Source of the DNA: Pseudeuparius sepicola
Taxonomy: Eukaryota; Arthropoda; Insecta; Coleoptera; Anthribidae
DNA: 64,000 nt
Direction of reading: 5' to 3'
Assembly (NCBI GenBank): GCA_963920635.1
Contig: OY987298.1
Coordinates: 125,993,735 to 126,057,734, forward strand
Shown here: one piece after another, positions 46,025-57,666 of the stretch
Layout of the letters: each line of letters opens with the position of its first letter
Numbering within the stretch: position 1 is the stretch's first letter
Made by a program: the position numbers and the translations under genes
The notes under the pieces: generated by a model
The model's input: the letters and a program-made list of their open reading frames with translations, nothing else
Databases searched by the model: none
Told to the model about the DNA's origin: nothing

Positions 46025-46255
46025 GCCTTCAAAAATAACAAATAAACTTGTCAGATTACTGTCACTGTCCAAGAATATTCTCTCAGCTCCAAAAATTCGC
46101 ATAGAATCGCTTTCTAACCTTTCCACTTCTTCCAGGCCCAATTCCCAGGGCTTATATACTCAAAAGGAAGACTGGAGAATACTCTAGAATATTCTTGGCC
46201 AATGATAGTTCATAAAGTTCCAGCAAACTTTCTAGAAAGTTATGGAAGCTTTACA
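46025..46255 (-). promoter_or_regulatory. Heat-shock-element-rich promoter-like region, possibly an LTR
   Basis: Read on the minus strand from TGTAA at 46255: ACTTTCTAGAAAGTTTGCTG, then GGAACTTT, a CCAAT-type ATTGG, GAATATTCTAGAGTATTCTC (alternating GAA/TTC units), TATA box GAGTATATAAGC (46151-46162), another GAATATTCT near 46073, and AATAAA beyond 46020. Arrays of alternating NGAAN units upstream of a TATA box define heat-shock promoters and also occur in the U3 region of insect retrotransposon LTRs. The TG start and downstream AATAAA favour an LTR. No gag or pol was identified on the minus strand downstream, so a solo LTR is likely. Confidence 0.5.
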
Positions 46256-46885
46256 GTTAAAACAATGAATCTAAAGGAAAATGGGGCCCTGGGGGCCTCA
46301 GGCCAACAAAGATATGACGGAAAATGCCTCTAAATTAATTTAAAAAAATATAAAACTAAGTAGAATACCCAAACTTAAAATTTATCAGCTAAATCTTTGA
46401 GTAGGTTAGAAAACCGTGCAGACATATTCCTTGAAAGCTGATATAACAACTTTAGAGGCATTTTTCGTTACAATATCAAATCAACTCCAGAGAAAATCTC
46501 AAAAAGTGCCACCCCTTTTACTCCAAACCAGCATCAATTAGAAGACACAGTTTTTGAGCCAACATAATTATATGTCTTGTTTGCTCAAGAAAACAAATTT
46601 AAAAAAACTTGATAAAGGTGAGAAACGGCCTTTAGAAGTTATACCATAAGCAAGCCATCAGTAGCAGCCCCAAACTACCAAAGAAAACCATTGCTTTAAA
46701 TCGAGTTTATACTTCCCCTTACCTAATATTCATACCATAGGCAGGTAGTTTAAATTTTATGACCAAAATATATAGAACTAATTGTGATTAAATACGTTTG
46801 TTTATATTATTTTCTTAATTTACAGACTTTATTTCCTAAATTTATATTCATGTTTTAAGAATTTATCACTTACGTATAATTAAAT
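46256..46885. other. No gene recognised
   Basis: Contains a short inverted pair (AAATGCCTCTAAA near 46321 and TTTAGAGGCATTT near 46452). The remainder leads into the LINE remnant at 46886. Confidence 0.4.
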
Positions 46886-47910
46886 ATGAATAGCTATGTA
46901 AGTGATTTTGATAGAGAGACTTTAGATATAAATAGCTTAGAGGCTTTGAATGATGTTGCTGGTAAGATAGATCAGCAATCATTGAAAACATTTCATAGTA
47001 ACATAAGAAGTTTACGCAAAAAATTTTCAGAGTTAGAAGGCGTAGTCAATAATATCAATTTGATTTACTAATTTAATGTTAACATGACTCCGTAGACACC
47101 TTAAATTACCTAAACTCGTTATAAAGGAAAATGGATACAAATTGTTTATAAATAAATACAGTCGTATTGACTGGGATTCTGAGAGTTGTATGGATCACAT
47201 ATTTGACAAAAGTAAAAAAATATGAAAGACGAATCGTTTACACCTATTATCCTAAAGACAAATATAACCGAGGATATAGCCCAATAGTTTTGCTGCATAA
47301 CGATCAAAATAATATTAAACAAACAACACAAACACGTGCAAATATAAAAAGGTATAAAAAGTTGGATGAGATTTTTAAGAAATTAGGATATTACTGAATA
47401 GTTAACTATATTGTCAATTGCCTTATAGCAGTGACTATAGTCACTGCTTATAGACACTATAAAGTACAATATATTAAAAAAAAACCTAAGATCGTAGATA
47501 ATTTACTAAAGATAACCAACGATCGCGGCAAATTACATATAGACGTCACAAAAACAGCAAGAATAATTATACATAGTTGCAATACGAAATACTTAGAAAT
47601 AAACAACAAATTGTTAAACTAACTAGAGAAAGAATATATATAAAGAATATAAAAACGTAAACACCAACAAAAACTCCTATATTAAAAATTGAATTTTGAA
47701 TAAGGAAAACAATATTGAAACGGATATAAACAGGATTGTAAATATAAGTATGGCCGAATAAATAACAAATAATAAAACAAATAACCAATCCTACTATACA
47801 AAAGCAAATAAAAATATGAAAAATTCTATATTTCTAAGTCCAGTTACAAGGAACGAAATTGCCAGCATCATAAAATCATTAAAAACAAATACATTGCCAA
47901 GTTATGACTA
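46886..47910 (+). pseudogene. APE-type non-LTR retrotransposon ORF2 remnant
   Basis: The order of fragments follows a Jockey/CR1-type ORF2. LKTFHSNIRSLRKKFSELEG (about 46980-47040) is the N-terminal endonuclease block with N-x-RSLRKxF. DSESCMDHIFDKSKK (about 47175-47215) is the S-C-x-DHIF block near the endonuclease end, followed by SPIVLLHNDQNN. A linker with PKIVDNLLKITNDRGKLH comes next, then FLSPVTRNEIASIIKSLKTN (about 47830-47890), the entry to the reverse transcriptase. Several frameshifts and stops occur, the middle of the endonuclease is deleted, and sequence after 47910 is unrelated, so reverse transcriptase motifs are missing. Inactive. Confidence 0.75.
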
Positions 47911-48596
47911 AATCGCTACAATTTTTTTTAGAATTAAAGGGAAGTATGTACATTTAATTTTCGATATGATTGGCCTATACTTTCATTTTTTAACAGTGTT
48001 TCTCTAAGTTGTACATATTCAAGAAAAATGTTTACAATGCACACATGATTCCAAGTAACTTTTTTGAAGACAGCTCTACCTACTTTTGGTACCTTGAAAA
48101 AATTATAGAAAAGTCCGAAAAAATTATGTAGAAGTCCGCAAAAATTATGAAAATGTTAAAGTATAGTCCGGTTAGTTGAGATCCTGAAGTCTACTTTTAT
48201 TTTAAACAACTTTTATTCACAACATTTTTTACATCGCGTGACTTTTTTTAAACTTTATTCCTAAAATGCCCTGTATATTAGGTAATCTATTTGACCTATT
48301 CTCACAGCATCTTGGTTTGAGGCCAAGTAGGACTTATTTACAGAATATCAAGATCCCATTTAATCATTTTTTGTCACTTACACATATTCCGACAATTATC
48401 TGCGAATTTAATCTGGTTTGTTAAAAAGTTATTTGTGTCAATTATTTTCCTATTTTTTCAGAAATCAAGTAGACCTTGCCATGATCCAAAAGATATTTTT
48501 TTTATTTAGGTAAAGGGTTTTCTTATATAAAAGTTATCTAAAAATTTGTCTTCGATTTTTGTGTTTATACCTATGAACTTACAAGTTATTGATCTA
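47911..48596. other. Foldback-arm-like sequence without a partner
   Basis: Text such as GATATGATTGGCCTATACTT and GCCCTGTATATTAGG resembles arms and termini of the foldbacks elsewhere, but no inverse copy lies nearby. No gene. Confidence 0.4.
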
Positions 48597-48832
48597 CCGT
48601 ACTTTCACCGTTTTAGTAGACATAGCCATGGCTGGGCGGCGCGCCGCCGTGTATTCGGCTAGGTTCGTCAGTCGTTGGCGGGGGGCGGGGCGTGTTTTTT
48701 GCTCGCAAAACTCGACTGATAAGCGGTGCGGGACTACTGTGTACTCCCCCCGCCAACGACTGACAAACCTAGCTGGACGCACGGCGACGCGCGGCCTATT
48801 CCCCTATGTCTACTAAAACGGTGAAAGTAAGG
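48597..48832 (+). mobile_element. GC-rich MITE, copy 1 (236 bp)
   Basis: Ends CCGTACTTTCACCGTTTTAG and, inverse, CTAAAACGGTGAAAGTAAGG with TA outside both. Inside is a second palindrome: GTCAGTCGTTGGCGGGG against CCCCGCCAACGACTGAC. GC content is far above its surroundings. The open frames on both strands are consequences of the palindrome. Copy 2 at 50334-50567 is inverted. Confidence 0.85.
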
Positions 48833-50333
48833 TATATGTAAAAACACTGTCTTCCAGTCGATCAAGAGATTGATTTGAAACACCGGAGACAATAATATAT
48901 AATCTTGGGAGATAAAGCCGTTATAAAGTTTTTAGTTCGCTGTGACCTCGGACAAAGATATATACTATATTTTTGCCTCGGAGAATAAGTAATGGAGTAT
49001 AAAGGTACAAGGGAATTGTGAATTGACGAGGGTGGCCGTAGTGTATTTTGAAAAGTTGTATAAGTAGATTTGCCATCCCAGAACGTGGTCCATGCCAGAA
49101 TAAAAAAAGGCTTTCAAATGTAATCGAGTGGCGTCAAAATGCTACTAGTTCAGTGGGAACAAGCACAAGCGGAATATCCCGAATAAATGTAAGGAGCTTG
49201 CGAAATAGAGTTGTTTTATAAAATCAGTATTCTTGCGTTTTTTTTTTCAACTTATAAATACATCTGAAAGCGTATAAAATGAGAAGTAAAAGAAGCGACT
49301 TTAAAGATCACTTTTATGTTTTTTTCTAGAACACACGAAACCGTCTAGACAACATGAAAATTTAATAGGGGCATCATCAGATTTTTTTTATAGCATGGAA
49401 AATGTGCTGAAAATAAACGGCCAACTGAATATTATGAATCGGTTATCTTTATTCAGAAAAAAAACAATAATTAACCGCGATTACTTGGGCAGTAAAAATT
49501 GCCCAATTATTATAGGGGTATAATGACAAGCGGAATTTTATCGAATTTTTTTTCGAAAGATGTATTTTGCCTATATTTTGGAATATCTTGCTTAAGGGCA
49601 AAATAGTGCTTGAGAATAAATTTATGAAGAAAAAATTCCGGTTGAAAATATTTCGCGAATACGATTCCATTATTAATTTTCTGTATAATTAAAACGATCT
49701 ATTTTGAACGAGTTTCTTGTTTTGAAAAATTGCGAAAATGACAGCTTTTGCTGAGGCGTCCGAGTAAACAAAATGACGCTGGGATGTTCAAGGCAGGCGC
49801 GATTATTTTCGATTTTTGATACCGGTTATTTTCCGAATGCAAATAAATATGTAAATTTATACAGAGCTATATATATAAATTACAAAATTCGTTCGCAATA
49901 TGCAATGTCTAGTAATACCGCAACATACTTTTCAGCTGCATAATTTAGAACAAACAAATTTTCTCAAGTCGGTGTTTGTATCAAGCAGATCCGCGGTTGC
50001 TAAGCAACGAAGTGATAAACTCCCTTGGGATCTTACTATCTAAATGAGCAAATATATGAATTATATTATTGAATCATCCATAAATTATAAATGACTTAAT
50101 CTTTGATATATTTTTTGGGTTGTGTTTGATATAATTTTTTTTTTATCCAAGGCTTCCTTAAAAAGTTACAGCCTATTAAATGTATAAGGGCAAAAATAGA
50201 AGTGTTTTTAGATTTTCTCGAAAAGCTAGGTATAAATGAAATGTTCCAGGCATTTCAATATTTTAGATTCTTTCAATAATAATATTTTTTCATAAGCCAA
50301 GATATTTATTAAAATGTGACAACTGGGTCTATA
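48833..50333. other. About 1.5 kb without a recognised gene
   Basis: AT-rich unique-looking sequence between two inverted copies of the same MITE. The text near 50150-50200 (CTTCCTTAAAAAGTTACAGC, then CTATTAAATGTATAAGGGC) recurs diverged near 60507-60555. No gene. Confidence 0.4.
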
Positions 50334-50567
50334 CCGTACTTTCACCGTTTTAGTAGACATAGGGGAATAGGCCGCGCGTCGCCGTGAGTCCAGCTAGGTT
50401 TGTCAGTCGTTGGCGGGGGGAGTACACAGTAGTGCCGCACCGCTTATCAGTCGAGTTTTGCGAGCAAAAAACACGCCCCGCCCCCCGCCAACGACTGACG
50501 AAACTAGCCGAATACACCGGCGCGCCGCCCAGCCATGGCAATGTCTACTAAAACGGTGAAAGTACGG
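50334..50567 (-). mobile_element. GC-rich MITE, copy 2 (234 bp)
   Basis: Inverse orientation relative to copy 1 and about 95% identical by eye. Termini CCGTACTTTCACCG and CGGTGAAAGTACGG are perfect, with TA at 50332-50333 and 50568-50569. The minus-strand open frame over 50350-50541 matches the one in copy 1, but it is the palindromic GC-rich core rather than a gene. Confidence 0.85.
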
Positions 50568-51995
50568 TATTGGCAAACACCAACAATGAGCAAATAATTT
50601 TATGTATTTTCTTAACAGCAGCTTATGTTAGTTTTTCAGTTCGCATATTTTTGCGAGAAGTAGGCTGTAAATTTTTAAGGATAAGGATTTAGAAACATTT
50701 AATATCAAACATGCCTCATAAAAGCTATCAATGATTAAGTTTAATAATATAATAATCGATAATCTTACAATACATCTTTAGCGGCACATAATATGAAAGC
50801 GATTTTCATTAACTGTTTTTCTAGGTACAAGTTGTTGGAACATTTTTGTAGGTTTCTGATGGCGAACAAAAAACATTCTCTATGTTCATTGTCAAAAGGT
50901 CCTGATCTTGGCGTACGCTTTTACAGAGGTCTAGTTATACTTCAGTGTTTCGTAATATCTTGATTTGTATCAAAATATATGCATAGTTATACCGATGAAT
51001 TTGGTCCACTTTGCAGGTGTATTCCGTCTCAGCCAAAAAAACGCACAAAACCAATGATCCACCAAAACCTATGGGGTGGATTTTTTTTGCTCGTTTCACT
51101 TTCCCCATAAAATCAACCCTAAACTGTACAATTTTTTTTTGTCAAAACGGCATTGGGATATCGAATTAGTTCATATTTTTTAGTGCAAAAATATGCGAAT
51201 AATCCACGGTTTACCAACTCTCAAGGTTCAAATGTATTGATTTTCTGGCACTTTTTTTTTCATAAAATTATAACAGACATTGAACGTTTTTCCTATAGTA
51301 AACTTCTAAATCTGTTGATACTATTAAATTTGTCTTTACAATGCAGTTTTGACACCCAGATATAAAATTTTTGAGGCCCGCATTTGATAGTTCCGCGACA
51401 ACTCAACTTCTCGTCTGGCAATATCATGCAGTCATTTCAATCGCGATCGGTGTCTCCCAACTATTTGCCGGGTTAATTCCTTCCAGCTTCCCCTTAATTG
51501 AAACGCCGCCGCCGCCGCCGCTTTGTGTGCGTGTTCATTTCGTCGCGACTCTCCCTAATTTGAGACGAATTTGTACGCCGCAATCCGATACGATGCCGCG
51601 AAGAAAGATACCGTTCCCAGACACCCCACAACCACGGTTGTCAGTGTTTTAGTGAAAATAGATAACAACGTGATTTATGAGGATATTTTTTAATTTAGCA
51701 CAGATTTTTGTACATGTAAATATAAATCAAAAGGAACGTTTTTGTGTGTCGTCGGTACTTGTCATTAAATTTGTCGAACATGGATGGACTGGATGTAAAA
51801 AATTTCAGCTCTAATCTAACCCTGAACTACATATAGGTCACCTAACTTCATCATGTTTTGTGGTTTGCTAGTAACATTTGAGGTTATGTTCTTCAAGTCA
51901 TGTGCTTCGTTCATGTTTTTCATAGAGGTTTTTGCTTATTTTAAGTGGACATTACTTGATATATAACTTCTGTGCTTGTGATAATTTTGGTCAAA
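50568..51995. other. Gene-free; GC-richer island at 51370-51660
   Basis: The island contains (GCC)5 near 51506 and an open frame 51371-51652 with no recognised domain. It could be a host regulatory or untranslated region. The AT-rich remainder shows nothing. Confidence 0.35.
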
Positions 51996-53443
51996 ATGCC
52001 CGACATTGGAGTGAACTTTTCGAGGTAAGAAGATTTTATTGATTTTAGATTATATTACCTTTTATAACCCATAAATTTACTCTAGATAGTTCAGCATTTG
52101 TGAATGCCTATTTATATTTGCACCAGAAAGTCAATTTTATGAATTTGATAGCTTCAAATTAGGGTGTCCTACACATAGGACATTAGGAAAATATATTGCT
52201 AAAGTAACACCGACCATAATATTACTCAAAATTTTTGTTTTGTTTCGTAAACTATATTGTAGTAATAAATACATTTGTAAACATGTTTTTCTTTTCTAGA
52301 GGCTTTACTGTAGAGCATTCGCTCGCTATGTTAGAGGAAGATGTCTTCCCAGATGATACTGTCATTACAATATTTCCCCCTGATAACGCCAATGATACTG
52401 ACGAGGACTCAGGTCCAGAAGATAGTCCAAGCCCATACAATCTCCCACCCTCAGTTTTAAAGGCCTAGGCGGAAATAAGTTCTGCGCAGAGAGACCAAAG
52501 CCAAGTGTACCTATAACAACAATTCTAGGCAAGATTTTGATGAAGAAGACGATATTCCCCTAGCTCAGCTCATAACATGTATCCAAATCAATAAAAACTA
52601 ATAATTCTTGTGCTGTTAATACAATTGAATATCTGAGATGGATATTCCGCAGGAAAAAGCTCCTTGGGCTGGGCATCTGGCTGTAGGAGAAGAAGAAGGT
52701 AATTCTCCAGCTGAACTATTCCTAAAGTTTTTTGATGACTGTGTTATGTCCCTAATAGTTGAAGAAACTAATAGATATGCTCAAAAGAAAAACAGAATTC
52801 AAAAGTCAGTGACTTCGCAAGAAGTAAAAAAAATATTGGGATTTTGATTTATTCAGGTATAACTTTTTCTCGAGTTTACATTTTCTTGAAACGCTTTCAA
52901 GCAGAAATATAAAAGGAACTGGTACACTAAGATATAATAGGATTCCTAAGAATACTTTGAAAACCACAGAGGAAATACGTTAAAGTTAAATATTTATTTG
53001 TCCAAGGGTTCCTACGATTGGAAACTAGATAAAGAAAAAATATATTAGTTCTCACGTGGAATGACAACAGCGTCGTCTCTCTCTGTTCTAATTCCTTAGG
53101 AGTAGAACCGTTACACTCTGTAAAGCGTCATTCACAAAAGGAAAAGAAAAATATATTAGTAAATCAACCTCACATGATTTACGCATATAACAAAAATATG
53201 GTCGGAGTAGACAGAGCAGATCAAAATATTAGCCTATATATGAACAGCAATAAGAGGCAAAAAATGGTATTTTTCACTTTTTGCTCATTCTATAAATCTA
53301 TAGACATGGCTGTCCACAATGCATGGCAAATATACAGGAAACAAGATAAAAATGCCGATTTGCTTCATTTCAGGAGAAGAGTAGCTATGACCACAGGTGA
53401 ACCAAACAAGGTGTCGTTTCTGTCATACAAAAACAACTACTAG
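51996..53443 (+). pseudogene. piggyBac transposase pseudogene
   Basis: A small first exon (51996-52024, MPDIGVNFS) ends in GGTAAG. The acceptor at 52298-52299 joins in phase to GFTVEHSLAMLEEDVFPDD, the acidic N-terminus typical of insect piggyBac-type proteins. A stop follows at 52468. SPAELFLKFFDDCVMSLIVE and TSQEVKKILGF (about 52700-52845) match the start of the DDE_Tnp_1_7 domain. GTGTLRYNRIPKN appears near 52918, and the C-terminal part (53174-53443) has YNKNMVGVDRADQNISLYMN and LHFRRRVA. The catalytic middle, including the aspartates, is deleted around 52850-52900. The terminal repeats and TTAA sites were not located. It is a transposon relic, not a domesticated gene. Confidence 0.85.
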
Positions 53444-53514
53444 GTGACGTAAATGTGATGTTGGATTACATGTTAAATGTTTTGTAATGTACCACACACA
53501 AATGTCCTATATAT

Positions 53515-55079
53515 ACAGGGTGGCCCACCACGAACTGCATCGATCTATATATGGAAAACTAAAAGTAGGAAAATTCTGAAAATTTAACACCTCACCAATG
53601 GCGATGGGCGCTGCTCAACAAAAATATTTTGGTAAATCTGACACTTCCGGTTATACCGGAAGTCGATATCAACTTTTTTATTTCAAATGGAACACCCTGT
53701 ATATTATGGCATTTTTAGAGTCTAGGCATCATTTTGGAACAAAAACATGCAACATGTCCTATGTCTAAATCTAACCTTTTTTGAGATATTTGCATTTTTC
53801 CGAAAAAAATTACAGGTGCAGACTTAAAGTCAATTAGCAATTTATACGAGGAAATCGCAAAATTTCAAAACGAATTTTTGGCATCGTCGACCTAGTGATC
53901 TCTGCTGAGAAATAAATCCGTTCTTATATAGGGTGTTCACAAAATATGAATAAAAATTACATTTAAAATGTGCTTAAATCTCGAAATTTTCAAATGGAAA
54001 CCCCCATTTTTTTAATGCGATCTTATTCACCACTAAAAATGATGACAACTTTGTGTAAGGTTTCCTATACCTAAATGCAGTAATTTTCGATTAATTAACG
54101 AAAAACCCACTTTTCGCCTATAAAATGCGGGGTTTGCTTAACGCTTGGAAAATCATATTAGCCGTGGACGTTGAAAAGACAATCGCGGCTGAGGAAATGT
54201 CACTTGGTTTATAAATTATTGTCAACAATAATGCCGGCGCGCTTAAATTACACAAACGAAGATTATGTATCGCAGGTTCTTGGTTGTATTCTCCCTAGAT
54301 AACAAAACATTTAAATAATTCTTCGTTTGTGTAATTTAAGCGCGCCGGCATTATTGTTGACAATAATTTATAAACCAAGTGACATTTCCTCAGCCGCTAT
54401 TGTCTTTTCAACGTCCACGGCTAATATGATTTTCCAAGCGTTAAGCAAACCCCGCATTTTATGGGCGAAAAGTGGGTTTTTCGTTAATTAATCGAAAATT
54501 ACTGCATTTAGGTATAGGAAACCTTACACAAAGTTGTAATCATTTAGAGGTGAATAAGATCGCATTAAAAAAAATGGGGGTTTCCATTTGAAAATTTCGA
54601 GATTTAAGCACATTTTGATTCTAATTTTTATTCATATTTTGTGAACACCCTGTATAAGAACGGATTTATTTCTCAGCAGAGATCACTAGGTCAGGGCTTC
54701 TGTTACACGATGTCAAAAATTCGTTTTGAAATTTCGCGGTTTCCTTATATAAATTGCTAATTGACTTTAGGTCTGCAATTGTAATTTTTTTCGGAAAAAT
54801 GCAAATATCTCAAAAACAGTTAGATTTAGACATAGGACATGTTGCATGTTTTTGTTCCAAAATGATGCCTAGAATCCAAAAATGCAATAATATACAGGGT
54901 GTTCCATTTGAAATAAGAAAGTTGATATCGACTTCCGGTATAACCGGAAGTGCCAGATTCACCAAAATATTTTAGTTGAGTAGCGCCCATCGGCCCTGGT
55001 GAGGTGCCAAATTTTCAGACTTTTTCTACTTTTAGTTTTCCATATATAGATCGATGCAGTTCGTGGTGGGCCACCCTGT
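53515..55079. mobile_element. Long near-perfect foldback element, 1.57 kb
   Basis: Ends ACAGGGTGGCCCACCACGAA and TTCGTGGTGGGCCACCCTGT. Arms of about 720-750 bp remain highly similar to the loop (about 54262-54325), for example GGGTTTGCTTAACGCTTGGA and its inverse near 54445, and AATGCCGGCGCGCTTAAATT with its complement. It lies just 3' of the piggyBac relic. No transposase remnant in the loop. Confidence 0.9.
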
Positions 55080-55967
55080 ATGTAGGACGCCTAGTAGTTT
55101 GTTGCTGGTTTTTATTATTAGAGACCTAAATAAAGGATTTTGTGAAAAAAAAAATGTTTTTTTAATGTTTTTTCTGTGTTCAGGGTTATCTGGACTAATA
55201 TCGATTAATGAAAATTTCCATAATTTGAATTGTTTGACAAATTCAATTGTTAGCACGTAATCTTTTCACCCTGCGCAGTATCTCGTTTTTCGTAATACAC
55301 AGGGAGAAGAGAAAAATTAATTCTTAAATGTATAGGAGTAAATTGTTTTGCCTCACTACAGATATATCAATTTGTTATGCTCGTATTAAGGATACTTCAA
55401 CGAGCTTATACTATAGAATAAAAAGGTTGAATTACCGAATTTCTTAAATTATTAGTTATTTCCACTAATTAGTTATTTCCACTCAAAATTTCTGTTTTAG
55501 CTTCATGCACTTACTTTATTTAGTCCCCAGTTTGAAAGTCTCTGTAGCAAGCCACTACCAGGCACTAATCAGTTACAGCCGTATCCCCAAACTTACCTCA
55601 AGTAATCGTACAAGAAAGTTTTCGTATCTGTTAATGCTCATGGGACACACATCTCGAAGGTAGATGTTTACCTAAAAACTTTGGATGCATATTCACTCAT
55701 TAAGCAGTTAGCTGGATATACATATATTATGTATAATGTATACAATGATTTAGTTTTATTCTTTGGCCAGTACTGACGACAGATAATTTTGCTACCTGTT
55801 TTTTCTCTTAAAACGGAAAGTCAAACCGTCGATAAAATTACATATACTTATTTACGCTAGCACGAAAATGGTTTTTGACAAGCAACTTTTGATTTTTTTT
55901 AACCATAACGCATTGTTTAATATCCTCTGACCAAATAGAAATCTGTCATTTCTTCAAATTAAATATT
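55080..55967. other. No gene recognised
   Basis: AT-rich. The overlapping frames near 55032-55260 straddle the foldback end and show no domain. Confidence 0.4.
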
Positions 55968-56340
55968 TTTTCTTGAAATTGGCAGTGAAGTGTCCCAAAA
56001 TCGTCATTAAAAGCTCAGAAATCGGCACTGAAGTAGCCCATTATTGTACGATTTTTTCAATAAGTAGGCCTTGGCGAGATGTAAACATCAAACGTCAGAT
56101 GAGGAGCCATCGCCCGTCAAAAGTGACCAAATATTCAATACCCGGCCAATAAAGGTCCATTTAACTTTTCGTACACATTGCGGAATGGTTACCTATGTAT
56201 ACCTAGCACCGCAATATTTCAGTATAAATATTTTAGTAGGTTTGAATATCAATAGATTTGTTACGGAGGCTGCACAACAAGCAGCAGTTTGGTTTTTCAG
56301 TTCGAAGGCGCCGTGTCTTGTCATAATTGACCTAAGTAGA

Positions 56341-56398
56341 GCGATCGTCAAAGTCAAGCAACGCCGCGCGCAGTTGATTCATGGACGGGTGATCCCGT
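56341..56398 (+). ncRNA. 5S rRNA-like module, copy B
   Basis: GCGATCGTCAAAGTCAAGCA, then ACGCCGCGCGCAGTT and ATGGACGGGTGATCCCGTAT resemble the box A to box C part of 5S rRNA, closer than copy A around GCGCAGTT. No complete 5S gene is present. The role as an internal polymerase III promoter is inferred. Confidence 0.55.
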
Positions 56399-56493
56399 AT
56401 GATTATTTTCTTGCCTAATAAATCATTTTTGTTCGATTTCAAAAAATATATAATATGTACCTCGGCACTGAAGTTCTTTTTATGACTCATATG

Positions 56494-56526
56494 CGTTGAC
56501 TGACGTATTTATAATGTCAGTCAACG
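56494..56526. mobile_element. 33-bp micro-MITE with perfect 7-bp target duplication
   Basis: CGTTGACTGACG, nine bases, then TGTCAGTCAACG, flanked on both sides by TCATATG (56487-56493 and 56527-56533). The empty site is visible in copy A of the host repeat (GACTCATGTGGTTTATT near 24336). The ends equal those of the 181-bp MITE at 32636-32816. Confidence 0.9.
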
Positions 56527-56585
56527 TCATATGGTTTATTTGCCTCTGCCAGAGGATTCGGCACTCATTTCAAAAACGAGTTATA

Positions 56586-57666
56586 TGGGTGTCCGGTAAT
56601 TATGGGCAAATCTGGCGTGAGCAGGTACCTATAGGACGTCGAAATATTACGATTGAGTTTAACAACTACGGGTCAAATCTTAATAGTTACTGAGATACAG
56701 GGCGTTGTAGTTCTTATTTTGAAATTGAATTATGGCAATATCTCCCAAAATAATCAACCTGCTGAACTGAAATTTGGTACTATTATGTTTTTGGGGATGG
56801 AAAATAAGCTGAAAATGTCAGTTTCTACGTGTCTCACGCAGATGGCGCCACTTGCGCTGTTGCGGATCGTGCTTTTACTCGTAACTTTTTTGAGGTTATC
56901 TTTTTGGTCTTGCAGATCCATTATTTTAGTGCACCTTTATATTCTGCAACAAAAAAAGGTACTCTTGTTTCATAAGGATAAAATGTGCCCCAAAACACCT
57001 GTTGACTCCAATGTTCGAAACATAAAACTCTCACCGACCGCTTTCAAATGCTACACATCAACTGTACATTCAAAAAGAAGAAAAACATCCCTATGAACAA
57101 TGTACCAAAAATTATTCGCTTTCAAAATGGAAAGGATTGAATTTGACAAAATTTGAACACCCTATTTCAAGAAAACCAATGCAGTTTTGACCAATATCCA
57201 TTTAGCATTTTTTTCTTCATTTTGAATGTACAGTTGATTTGTAGCATTTGAAAGCGCTCGGTGAAAATTTTATGTTTCGAATATTGGAGTCAACAGGTGT
57301 TTTTGGGCACATTTTGCCAATTTAAACGCAAACGGTTGATTTTATCGTTATGGAACAAGAGTACCTTTAAATAAAAGCGCGATCCAAAAACAGCGCAAGT
57401 TGCGCCCTCTGTGAGACACGTAGAAATTGACATTTTCAGCTTATTTTCCATCCCCAAAAACATAATAGTACTAATTTTCAGTTCAGCAGCTTGATTATTG
57501 TGGGAGTTATTGCCATAATTCAATCTAAAAAAAAAAAAGAATTACAACGCCCTGTATCTCCGTAACTATGAAGATTTGACCCGTAGTTGTTAAGCTCAAT
57601 CGTAATATTTTAATGTCCTCTACCTGCTCACGCGAGATTATCGCATAATTACCGAACACCCTGTAT
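56586..57666. mobile_element. Foldback element, 1.08 kb
   Basis: GGGTGTCCGGTAATTATG at left pairs with CATAATTACCGAACACCCTG at right. Arms of about 500 bp pair throughout, for example AACAACTACGGGTCAAATCT with AGATTTGACCCGTAGTTGTT and ATTTTGAATGTACAGTTGAT with its inverse near 57060. The frames at 56653-57096 and 57290-57710 lie in the arms. Confidence 0.85.

Larger units (their letters stand above)
55968..56570 (+). repeat. Two-copy dispersed repeat, copy B (with 23822-24432)
   Basis: Matches copy A through the GTAGGCCTTGGCGAGATGTA block, the 5S-like module and the CGGCACTGAAGTTCTTTTTA end. It lacks the closing hairpin arm and is interrupted by the 33-bp micro-MITE at 56494-56526. The open frame 56071-56418 crosses the repeat and is not thought to be a gene. 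Confidence 0.7.

Noticed and set aside
48589..48816. Overlapping open frames on both strands in the GC-rich MITE
   Set aside because: They mirror each other because the element is palindromic, and no family motif is present.
51371..51652. 93-codon open frame in a GC-rich island
   Set aside because: Compositionally driven, with a (GCC)n run and no domain; kept only as part of the island.
52235..53443. piggyBac fragment as a domesticated host gene
   Set aside because: Internal stop, missing catalytic middle and broken frames argue for a dead transposon.
56653..57096. 147-codon open frame
   Set aside because: Lies inside one arm of the 56586-57666 foldback and is mirrored by frames in the other arm; hydrophobic random-like composition.
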